A stretch of DNA of 64,000 nt from Tuctoria greenei (lineage: Eukaryota; Streptophyta; Magnoliopsida; Poales; Poaceae). The notes beneath the pieces were generated by a model. That model saw only the letters and a program-made list of their open reading frames with translations. It was not told the origin of the DNA and ran no database searches. Within the stretch, counting starts at the first letter, position 1; every line of letters begins with the position of its first letter. Shown one piece after another: positions 54,618-64,000 of the stretch. The translations under genes and the position numbers were made by a program. The stretch lies in NCBI GenBank assembly GCA_036927565.1, contig JAYESD010000001.1, positions 266,301,560 through 266,365,559 of the forward strand, in the 5' to 3' direction.

Positions 54618-56044
54618 TGTAAGGATCGAATGCCCGAGAGGGGGGTGAATTGGGCTTCTTTTCAAAAATCTAAGCAATAAAACTTAATTCCTAAAAGTCC
54701 AATTCCCTACGCAAACGATCTATGTATTGAAGTAAATAGCAACTTCGCGGTATATAAAATGCATAAATGTAAGGGAGAGTAAGAGGATGCAAACTCCCAA
54801 GGAGACACGAGGATTTATCCCGTGGTTCGTCAAGATCGTCAAGATCTTCCTACATCCACGTTGTGGCACCCACCAAAGGGTATAGCCACACCCAAGTCAC
54901 CGAGACTAGGGATCTTCACTATTCTTTTCCGTTTGCCAACCTTGGCAAGGTGGAGCTCAAGCCTTGTACAACTTCCATCCTCCGGGCTTCCACAATCCTC
55001 TTGGCAAGCTCCGAAAGTCTCTCGCAGTTACAAACACCAAGGGACACTCCCTTAAGGCTCTCACTACCCTAGAGATTCCACTCACCAAGAATGGAGGCAC
55101 ACAAGCTCTCTCTCTAGCTAGTTCTAGCCTATCTCTTGGTGTGTAAGTGATCTAAGTGATGTAGAAGTGATGGCTATTTGTCTTGAATGCTTGTGGATGT
55201 GTAGATTATGTCTGGTGATCAAGACTTGTCAATTTGACAGGTTGAAGGGGTATAAATAGCCAGCCTCCACGAAATAGCCGTTGGAAAAGTAGGCTGATAG
55301 AACTTTTCTGCGAACACTGGATGATCCGATGTCTCCCCTTCAGTTGTCATCGGTCAAGTTCACTTTAGCTAACGTCACTGTGTCAGATATGACCGTTGTT
55401 AGACCAATGTTACACTTGTCTTCTCATCGGATGATCCGGTGGCTCTTCCTCCAGGATTGGCTCAAACTTGATGCTTACTGGAGTGATTGACCGATGTGTA
55501 TATTGCTGTACATCGGATGATCCGGTGCTACACTTGGTCTAAGGATATTGCATACTGTACTGATGGACCGATGTAGCTAAGCCCTTAACATCGGATGATC
55601 CGGTGAGTGCTTTGTTCTGAGGTCTTCTTCTTCAGCTGAACCAACTCGACCGATGTGTTGTTCTCTAGAAACATCGGTTGATCCGGTGAGTTGATTTTGT
55701 TTGCTTCGAGTTGTTTCTAAGTGATTCTTTTAAACTTTGCTCGATTGACCTCTTAGACATTTGTTGGAAATGTACTTCTGATGGTTATCAAGCATTAAGT
55801 GTCATCAATTGTGGTTGAATGACTTTGACATAAGAGCTTTTACTTCTTATCTTCATATCATTGATTTGATCTCATAAAGTGATTGTATATGGGTCTCCAA
55901 TGATTAGTAGTTGATATTGATATTCATATAAATTTCGTTTGTTTGAGTGATATGGGAGACCTTGCATCCACAAATTCATTAGTAAAATCCAATGGTTGTC
56001 ATTAATCACCGAAACCATACCTCATGGGGGCCTAGATGCTTTCA
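54618..56044 (-). repeat. 3' LTR of Sirevirus C
   Basis: Plus-strand ends TGTAAGGATCG and GATGCTTTCA. Five or six palindromic units (ATCGGATGATCCGGTG, GACCGATGT) cluster at 55,320-55,690. On the minus strand a TATTTATA TATA box (55,248-55,262) lies about 60 bp downstream of them. Confidence 0.9.
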
Positions 56045-56413
56045 ATCTCCCTTTTTTGGTGATTGATGACAACACAACAATTGAAGCACAATAGTAATGA
56101 ATTTGATAGTACGAAACTTAAGAGGATATGCAATGAATACAAGATTATCACACTTAAAATTTGAAGGCTAAAAATCAAACAACAACTCGAAAAGCTCAAT
56201 CGATGAGTAACTCATGGGAAAAAGTGGCAAGTTCATTAATGCTCAATGAGTAGCAAAAACATCAAATTACAAAAGATGATATAGATAGACTCATAAGGAT
56301 AAACTCCCCCTACAGCTAGGATACTCCCCCTGAGACTAAGCTATCCTCCCCCTGACTCTCCTCTAACTCTTCTCCCCCTTTGACATCAAGACACCAAAAA
56401 GGGATCCGACTAC
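56045..56413 (-). other. Polypurine tracts and 3' spacer of Sirevirus C
   Basis: Main tract (AAAAAAGGGAGAT on the minus strand) at 56,045-56,058, followed by the same GGTGATTGATGACAACACA block as in Sirevirus A. Extra tracts near 56,306-56,350 and the shared CATCAAGACACCAAAAAGG block at 56,371-56,402, just after the extra ORF. Confidence 0.75.
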
Positions 56414-58575
56414 CTACGAGCCCTGAGTGCTAGGAGCGATGACGAACTGGTCACCGTCGAGAGTGCTGTCGTCGGAGCTGCTGTCTGGAGTAGAGGTGGA
56501 AGGAGCTGTCAGAGCCGTAGGAGCCGCCGTCGGTGCCTGCTGAGTAGTAGCTGCTGGCAAGGGGGCACTGACGACGGATGCCGGCGTCTGCTGGAAAAGC
56601 GTCGTAGCCGGCAGTGGAGAGTGGATCGGTGCACCTAGAGCCAGCAGTGGAGACATGCTGATCAACAGGATCGGCGTGGTCGGCATCAGATCTGCAGCTG
56701 GAGCAAGGACAGGTGGTGGTGGAGCAACGCCTGGTAGCTGCGACAGCAGGGCAATCCCGGTCTGGGTGTAGAGGTTGGTGATCAACCCCAGGATGCCCAT
56801 CATCGCCTGCTGCGTTTGCTGCTGCTGGTCGAGGGAGCACTGATGCATCTGATCTATCAACCCAGTCAGCCAGTCAGTGTCCTCACGCCTCTCACGGCGA
56901 TCTGGCGCTGCATCTCCTCCTGCTGCTGCTGGAGCTCCAGAAGTCGTGCTGCCTGCTCAGCTCGGGCCTGCTCAGCTGCAAGCCGGTCCAAGCGCTGCTG
57001 CTCAACCATCTGCTGCAGAAGTGAGGTGAGCTCTGACGGCTGAGAGACCTGTGCCTCTGTGATGGGAGGTGGAGTAGGGGGTGGCACTGTAGAGCCTCCA
57101 ACCTCCGCGTCGTGCTGCCTAGGTGAGGGAGGAGGTGGGAAGTACTCCTCAACACTGTCATATGTGTCGCTCTCAGACCATATATGCTGCAGGTCCTCAC
57201 CCTGAGCTTCTGCCTCTGCCAGCATCTCATCCTCCTTCTCCAGATCCGACCAGTCCTCCTCAGATAGACGAGCACGAACCTGACGCTCGACTGGACGGCC
57301 AAGGCGGCGGTCTCCAGGAGTTGGAGCTCGGTAGTGGTTGAACTGTGTGACACTCTCGTTAGTGAGACAGTCATGCACGGCGGATTCCTCAGGAACCATC
57401 ATGGAGACCAGGTAGCTGATCCAGTGTCCATACACAAGCTGCCTCATCATGCCAACTCCGTCAGTGATCACATCCTCCATCTCACATATGAGGAGGTCCA
57501 CAATGTCGAACTCCATCCCGTTCATGATGTAGAACAGGAGGGTTTGCTGCAGGCTGGTGAACCCCTCTAGGTATCCAGACCTCGGCAAGCGAGTGCGGCG
57601 CAAGGCAAGGTGCACTGTGCGTGCAGCTGGAGTTAGTAGTGTCGGTACCCTCGGCTGGTCTGGCGAGAAGGATGGTCCAAACAAAGAGCAGATCTCCTCC
57701 AGTGGTGGTGCCACTCCTCCAGTGAGCAGCCTCCTCGGCGGTTCTGCCTGTCCATATACCCTCTCATGCATGCAAGTGTCGTGCAGGTCCACTCCTAGCA
57801 GTTGTGCCAGCGTCTGCCTCGTCAGGTGATGGTGCTGGCCCATGAACATGAAGTCTATCGATCTGCGGCCCTCAGAGACGTAGAGGGTGACATAGAATAC
57901 ACCAACCCCGTCCTCCATGTAGGCACTCCTCTCGTAGGACACCAGCTCCACAAGCCCTCTATACCTCGCAAAGAAGGGGCGAATCTCCGTCTCTGCTGCC
58001 AGGGCAAGCTGATCCCAGTCCAAGAAGTTGTGCTGGAAGAGCTTGTGGCCTCGGCGTCTATAGGTCTCGTATAGAGACGCCTATGTCACGGTCCAGAAAC
58101 GACTGTCCACAAGAGCCTCTCTGGGATGCGGGTACCACTCCTCAAGCAGAACACTCCATCTGGGTCTTCTTAGCTGCTTGGCCTTCATCTTCCTGTAATC
58201 AGTCAACCGGACACCTTCACCAACACGGACGTTGGTGTCCATCTCGTAGATGGCTCTCTGGGCCTCCCTGTCCTCACGACAATCGGCAGCAGTCGGTCTC
58301 GGACGTGGTGCTGCCGTGGGATGACCCCCACGGGTCCTGGCTGATCGCCGGCGAACGAGTGGCACTTCCGGCTCTTCTTATGCCTCGGACTCATCTATCA
58401 CAGGAGGCTGCCTCGGACGAGCCTCGCGGATCCTCAATGATCCTCCTCGGCCATGCTATCGCTCCTCGGCGGCGCGAGCGGCCATCAGTGCCTTCTTCTC
58501 CTCCTTCGAGAGCTTCTGCTTCTTTGCAGCCGGCTCCGCAATGGCCTTGCCCTTGTTCTTCTTGTCACGAGCCAT
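56414..58575 (-). pseudogene. Extra ORF of Sirevirus C, broken
   Basis: The ATG at 58,575 starts a basic segment (MARDKKNKGKAIAEPAAKK). A globular region follows (FFARYRGLVELVSYERSAY, GVGVFYVTLYVSEGRRSIDF, TRQTLAQLLGVDLHD), then an acidic/Pro-rich part, a Gln/Glu coiled coil and a Pro/Ala/Thr/Ser-rich tail ending at 56,414. In-frame stops near 58,455, 58,378 and 58,082 and a frameshift near 56,866 break it. The globular part follows the same pattern as the extra ORF of Sirevirus A with little identity. Function unknown. Confidence 0.7.
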
Positions 58576-59848
58576 AGCGATGAGGCGCAACGATGTCAAG
58601 CGCACAACATGATGATCGACGCGGCCGGAAACCCTAACGGCAACGAGACGGCGATCGTTGAGGGAGGCACCACGACGATGGTGTAGAGGGTGGTGGTGTG
58701 GCTGCTGGGGGCGTCGGCGGTGGTGGTGCACGAGCGGCGGTCGGCGGCGTTTGGCTGCGGTGGTGGAGGAGAGTGGCGGAGGCGGCTGCGGCTGTGGTGC
58801 GGTGGTGGCCGGAGGGCGGCGGCGGCTGCGGCCGGAGGGCGGTGGTGGCGGCCGGAGGCAACGGTGGCGCAGGGCGAGAGAGACGGTGGTGGTGGAAGGT
58901 GAGGCGCGCGTCGGGGTCGGGGAGAGAGAAAGAGGGAGGCGAGGCGGCGTTTAAATGGTGGGTCCCAAACCCTAGTCGAAAAATTAACATCGGATGGACC
59001 GACGTTAAACGTTAGAAGCATCGGTTGAATGGCACAGTAAGGGTATTCAAAAAGGTGCCGTTGACACCGGATGGTCCGACGTGGAAGGGATTAGCATCGG
59101 TGGAATCCAGCACAGTTCCAGAAGTGTGAACATCGGATCGACCGATGTTTTTCAGTGTGAACTCGTCGGTTGATTTGTCACACTTGACTGAACTGACTCT
59201 TGACTTTTGAACACCAACTGATCCGATGATGGTCTGACCTAAGCATCGGATAATCCGATGACTATAAAACAGCAACATCCCATATATGTCCTTTGACCAA
59301 ACAAACAAACAATGAGAAACACATGTCTTAGGACTTTTTGGGCAACCCCTTACCCCTCAAAAATACTAATATGCCAATAACTTGGCTAAGCCCTAAAGCA
59401 AATAGAACACCGAAGAAAAATAGGGAGGAAAATATCCAAATAAAATGTAAGGCCCATGCTTTGTGAGCTAGAGGATGAAGACTTCTATCTCTTTAAAGCA
59501 TGTTCCTTTAGGCATTGACGCACCTAACATTTTGTTCTTCCCACATCATATGAGTTGAGATATTGCATTTCAAACAAGTCTCTTTCTCATGAGGTGGGTT
59601 CCCCTTTGTGACAATCTACCGTATGCAATGCCAAACATTTTATAATGCAAGAAATTACAAGTCTATATGGCAGGCATTATGCAAGGCATAAAATAAATCT
59701 ATCTTGCCAAATTTGAACCTTTCAAAGGCTTCTTCAGGGAGAGCCACTCTCCAAACCTTGGGAAAACCTAAAAGAACCTCCATCCCAAGCTAACCCTTGC
59801 TCACCCCTATCCTTTGAGAGTTAGGCAAGACCTATATGAGATGCATTC
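58576..59848 (-). promoter_or_regulatory. Spacer upstream of the Sirevirus C extra ORF
   Basis: From the right: about 580 bp of AT-rich sequence after pol, then LTR-type palindromic units (CATCGGATGGACCGACG, CATCGGATCGACCGATG, CATCGGATAATCCGATG) at 58,988-59,262. A TATA-like CATTTAAACG follows on the minus strand (58,947-58,961), then a GC-rich leader with trinucleotide-like GGC/GGT runs (58,630-58,930). It resembles a promoter plus 5' UTR (inference). Confidence 0.5.
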
Positions 59849-62800
59849 TTACATGACGCTCGTTGCATCTAGCACATTTAATTCACTTCTTAGCCTAGAA
59901 AAAGTTTTCTCATCTAGTGGTTTAGTGAAGATATCCGCCAATTGTTCTTGGGACCTAACACCTCGCAAGGAGATGTCTCCCTTAGCTTCATGGTCCCTCA
60001 AGAAATGATGGTGAATATCAATGTGCTTAGTGCGGGAGTGTTGAATGGGGTTTTTAGCTATCTTAACCGCACTTTCATTGTCACAAAGGAGAGACAAACA
60101 ACCAAGTTTAATACCAAAGTCCAAAAGGGTTTGTTTCATATAAATAATTTGGGCACAACATGCACCGGCCGCAATATATTCCGCTTCTGCCGTGGACAAG
60201 GTGATGGAATTTTGCTTCTTGCTAGACCAAGATACTAGGGAACACCCAAGCAAGTGGCATCCACCGGAGGTACTCTTGCGATCCACGCGGCATCCGGCAA
60301 AGTCCGAATCCGAGTATCCCAAGAGATGGAATTTTGCACCTTTAGGGTACCACAAGCCCACACTAGGGGTATGCTTAAGATACCTAAGTATCCTAAAGAC
60401 CGCCTTCCTATGCGATTCTTTAGGTGCCGCTTGAAAGCGAGCACACAAGCATACACTAAACATGATATCGGGCCTATATGCGGTAAGATAAAGCAATGAA
60501 CCAATCATAGAACGGTAGTTAGATTGGTCAATAGGTTTACCGTCCTTATCCGTGTCGAGATGACAATTTGTTGCCATTGGAGTGCTTCTTGAGATACAAT
60601 CTCCCATCTCAAATTTCTTCAAGAGGTCCTTGGTGTACTTCTCTTGATAGACGAAGGTTCCCTCTTGAAGTTGCTTGATTTGAAATCCAAGGAAGAAGTT
60701 GAGCTCTCCAATCATTGACATCTCGAATTCCCTAGACATCATTTTGCCAAACTCATGGCTAAAAGCTTCGTTAGTTGAACCAAAAATAATATCATCAACA
60801 TAAATTTGACAAATAAACAAATCTCCGTTGATGTCTTTGGTGAAGAGTGTAGTGACCACCCTCCCGATCTTGAATCCTTGCATGATAAGGAAATCCCATA
60901 GTCGTTCATACCACGCCCTAGGTGCTTGCTTGAGCCCGTAGAGCGCCTTGTGCAACCTACACACATGATTAGGATTCCTCGGATCTTCAAACCCGGGAGG
61001 TTGTTCAACATAAACAAGCTCGTTAATGTAGGCATTAAGAAAGGCACTTTTCACATCTATTTGATAAAGTCTAATATTGTGATGTGATGCAAAGGCAAGA
61101 AGTATACGGATGGCTTCTAGCCGGGCGACCGGAGCAAATGTCTCCCCAAAGTCTAGTCCTTCAACTTGCGAGAACCCTTTGGCCACAAGTCTTGCCTTGT
61201 TGCGGACCACAACGCCATTCTCGTCTTGTTTGTTGCGGTACACCCACTTTGTTCCGATGACGTTCTTGTCCTTGGGTCGCTCCTCCAACACCCAAACTTC
61301 ATTGCGGATGAAGTTGTTGAGTTCTTCTTGCATGGCCATCACCCAATTTGGGTCTTGGAGTGCTTCCTCAATGTGAGTGGGTTCTACACATGAAACAAAC
61401 GAGTAGTGCTCACAAAATGAAGCGAAATGGCGAGAACGTGTACTTACACCCCCTGACGGATTTCCGATGATTTGGTCCATCGGATGCGCCTTGGATATGC
61501 GTCCATGCCTCATAAGTGGTTGCAAAGCACTTGGCGATGGTGATGCGTATTGCTCCTCTTGTGGTTGGACTTGATCATGGACTTCTTCTTCTTCTTGATG
61601 TTGTTGGGCTTGTGAGTCTTGAGTCGGCAATGGATCATCCTTCTCTTCTTCGTCAACTTGAGGCGCCATAGAGGTGTTGTTGTTGGAACTTGAAGCTCCC
61701 CCTTGATCATGGCTCTCCTCAACTTCAGGCTTGATGTCTCCAATGGTCATGTTCTTCATGGCTTCTCGTAGAGGCTCATCATCTATTTCATCATGACCAA
61801 AACTCTCCTCTTGGGAGCCATTAGTCTCATCAAATTCAACATCACAACTTTCCTCAACTAAACCGGAGGTTTGGTTGAATACTCGATATGCTTTTGAGTT
61901 TGATGCATAACCAAGGAATATACCAACATCACATCTTCTTTCAAACTTACCGAGCCTTTTCTTGCAGTAGATGTAGCACTTGCATCCAAAGACTCAAAAG
62001 TAGGAGATGTTGGGCTTTCTCCCAATGAGAAGCTCGTACGGGGTCATTTGAAGTAGTCGATGTAGGTAGACCCCATTTGCGGCATGGCACGCCATGTTGA
62101 TTGCTTCGGCCCAAAACTTCTATGACGTGCCGTAGTCATCAAGCATTGCTCGTGCAAGAGTGATGAGAGTCTTGTTCTTCCTCTCAACGACACCGTTTTG
62201 TTGAGGGGTGTATGTGGCCAAAAACTCATACTTCACGCCTTCACGGTCACACCACTCCCCAATGTTGTAGTTCTTGAATTCGGTGTCGTTGTCACTCCAG
62301 ACCTTGATGATGGGAAGTTGAAATTCCCTTTGAGCGCGGTTGGCGAAGGTCTTGAACACTTTCAGAGTTTCACTCTTGTCACCTAGAAATAAAGTCCATG
62401 CATAGCGAGAGTAGTCATCAACTATAACAAGACAATAGAGGTTACCGCCAAGGCTTTGATATGTGGACGGTCCGAAGAGGTCTATGTGGAGTAGTTCAAG
62501 TGGCTTGGAGGTTGACACCATTGTCTTCATCGGGTGGTGTGAAACAACTTGCTTCCCGGCTTGATAAGCGCTACAAAGCTTGTTCTTCTCAAATGTAACA
62601 TCCTTCACGCTGGTCACCATCCCAAGCTTGAATGACTTCTTAAGTTTGCTCATCCCTATGTGCGCTATGCGTCGGTGCCATAGCCAACCCAAGCTTGTCT
62701 TAGTGAAAAGACAAGTGGTCAAGCTAGCATTCTTGTTGGAGAAATCTACTAGGTAGAGGTGTCCATGCCGAAATCCTTTGAAGACTAGTTCTTGGCTTGT

Positions 62801-63103
62801 TTCACTACTCACAACAACATCAATTTTGCTAAATGTGCACGTTAGTCCAAGATCACATAGTTGTGCAATAGAAAGTAAATTAAAACTAAGTGACTTAACG
62901 TACAAAACATTGGAAATAGATAAGTCATTTGAAATAGCAATTTTACCTAACCCAATTACCTTTCCCTTAGCGTTATCACCAAAGGTGACTTGTTCATGAT
63001 TGCCGGGGTTTTCTATGGTGGTGAACATACCATCATTGCCGGTCATATGTTGGGTGCACCCGCTATCGAGTACCCAATGCTTTCCTCCGGCTTTGTAGTT
63101 CAC
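59849..63103 (-). pseudogene. Sirevirus C pol: protease, integrase, RT, RNase H
   Basis: One frame from 63,103 to 59,849 with only two nonsense codons: TAG at 62,120-62,122 and TGA at 61,994-61,996. Protease VLDSGCTQHMTGN; GAG-pre-integrase LWHRRIAHIGMSKLKK; integrase VIVDDYSRYAW, VWSDNDTEFKN and QQNGVVERKNKTL; RT LYQIDVKSAFLNA and YVDDIIFGSTNE; RNase H SDSDFAGCRVDRKS, LSTAEAEYIAAGAC and CDNESAVKIAKNP; end LADIFTKPLDEKTF. The first stop falls between the integrase core and its C-terminal region. Otherwise one of the best preserved pol regions here. Confidence 0.93.
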
Positions 63104-63117
63104 CTACACACATGAAT

Positions 63118-63660
63118 TCAATTTTTAACTTTAGGCACCCAAGACAACTTAGGTCCTTGTATGTGTGATACAAGTGTCTTTGGGACCCAAAGTTGCTTGG
63201 GGAGCTTCCCCTTCATGCCCTTCATGTCTTTCCCAATGAACCTAGCCTTCACCTTTCCATCTACTTTACTCAAGAGATAATAACGATCATTGAAAGTAGA
63301 TTTATAATTAATGGGCAATTTTGGAGAAGGTCGGTTAGGAAGCAGACACTCCCTTGTGTGGTGACCGGTGACCTCACAATGTTGGCAATAAGAACCAACT
63401 TCCTTGATGAAGCTTGTTCTAAGCTCCGGTGAGGGCACCTTTACTTTGTTAGGCACCGGGAAGGATCCAAGTCCTCTCTTGTTGAAGGCCTTTGCTTGTT
63501 GGAAGAGTATTTCCTTGTGTTTGACTTCCCCTTTTGAAAGTCTAGCCACACTAGTGCGGAGACTCTCAATTTCTTCCAACAAGTCCTTCTCCCTAGCATT
63601 TGCTTTCAAAGGCAAAGACTTGTTCAAGGCATTAGTGACATGAGAAGTAATGGATATCCT
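63118..63660 (-). pseudogene. Sirevirus C gag C-terminal region with zinc knuckle
   Basis: Contains CCHC knuckle CQHCEVTGHHTREC (CX2CX4HX4C) for RNA binding and ends WVPKVKN, then TGA at 63,118. Pol follows in another frame after about 15 bp. The preceding coiled-coil part is in a different frame again, so at least one indel lies near 63,640-63,670. Confidence 0.8.
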
Positions 63661-63664
63661 ATCA

Positions 63665-64000
63665 TTAAGATTTTGTCTTTATATTTTTCAACTCTTGATC
63701 AAGCACGTCATGAGCAAGGTTAAGTGTTTGATGTTCTTGTATTAGCTTGTTGTGCTCTCCCAAGAGTGTTTGGTGTGCTAAGTTGAGCTCATGATTATCT
63801 AACTTGATTTTAGCCTTAGCTTCCTCAATTTGCTTGACATGGGATTTGAGCGTGTCATGCTCTTTAAGTATGCTTTCATACTTGTCAAGCGAATCGAGGT
63901 TAGCACTCTCAAGTCTAGCACGAGTTTCTTCAATAGCTTTAACCTTACTCCTTTCCCTCTTAATGATAGCATGATATTCATTTATCAAAGAAGTTAAATC
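63665..64000 (-). pseudogene. Sirevirus C gag coiled coil, partial at the window edge
   Basis: Open frame from the right edge to TAA at 63,665, with heptad-like repeats (ESILKEHDTLKSHVKQIEEA, LNLAHQTLLGEHNKLIQEHQ). Typical of the middle of Sirevirus gag proteins, and continues beyond the window. Confidence 0.7.

Larger units (their letters stand above)
54618..64000 (-). mobile_element. Sirevirus C (copia, SIRE/Maximus lineage), 5' end beyond the window
   Basis: Minus-strand gag (from the right edge), protease-integrase-RT-RNase H, spacer, extra ORF, polypurine tracts and a 1,427-bp 3' LTR. Same plan as Sirevirus A but a different family: the LTR palindromes are of the ATCGGATGATCCGGTG type. 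It inserted into the antisense ORF of Tat element 2. Confidence 0.92.

Noticed and set aside
58658..59015. Gly/Arg/Trp-rich plus-strand ORFs
   Set aside because: They arise from GGC/GGT-rich leader sequence of the Sirevirus C extra ORF in several overlapping frames at once.

Overview
This window is nuclear DNA of a grass. One intact host gene sits between two large clusters of nested LTR retrotransposons. The plant assignment rests on the Ty3/gypsy (Tekay, Tat, Athila-like) and Ty1/copia (Sirevirus) lineages, initiator-tRNA-Met primer sites, 5-bp target duplications, MITEs and an intron-bearing NF-YB gene whose protein resembles the maize NF-YB2 type (recalled from memory). The species cannot be fixed from the sequence.

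Left cluster (1-35,044). A decayed plus-strand copia element (19,931-35,044; its 5' end is not recognised) was hit twice. A mostly non-coding Athila-like element with 1.5-kb LTRs (1,296-19,930) broke its gag, and a full-length Tekay chromovirus (22,191-32,616, TSD GTAAT) broke its pol. A Tat-lineage element (6,566-17,197, TSD CCTAC) then inserted into the Athila-like element. It has lost protease and the RT core but carries a large antisense coding region. At the far left are a window-truncated Tekay LTR (1-690) and a copia-LTR-like fragment (691-1,295).

Host island (about 35,045-43,951). A five-exon NF-YB gene runs on the minus strand (start 42,818, stop 35,800). Its 5.7-kb second intron holds a 711-bp non-autonomous hAT element (TSD ATCTCAAA) and a 3.77-kb LTR element (38,222-41,994, TSD TTCTA). 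The LTR element keeps a gag piece but has replaced pol with captured host cDNA: importin beta, HSP90, RAD51/DMC1 and a coiled-coil protein, partly fused in one open frame. A Tourist-like MITE lies about 300 bp upstream of the NF-YB TATA box.

Right cluster (43,952-64,000). A minus-strand Sirevirus (A, 43,952-50,449) is cut by a second Tat element (B, 50,450-54,617). That element is cut by a second minus-strand Sirevirus (C, 54,618 to the window end). Both Sireviruses carry an extra ORF between pol and the 3' LTR.

The main cross-cutting observation is a promoter-like layout shared by unrelated families. Short palindromes (CGGACTAGTCCG and its AAG variant, or CGGATGATCCG/ACCGATGT) cluster just upstream of a TATA box in the LTRs of the Tekay element and of both Sireviruses. 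The same motif class recurs in the spacer ahead of the extra ORF in both Sireviruses.
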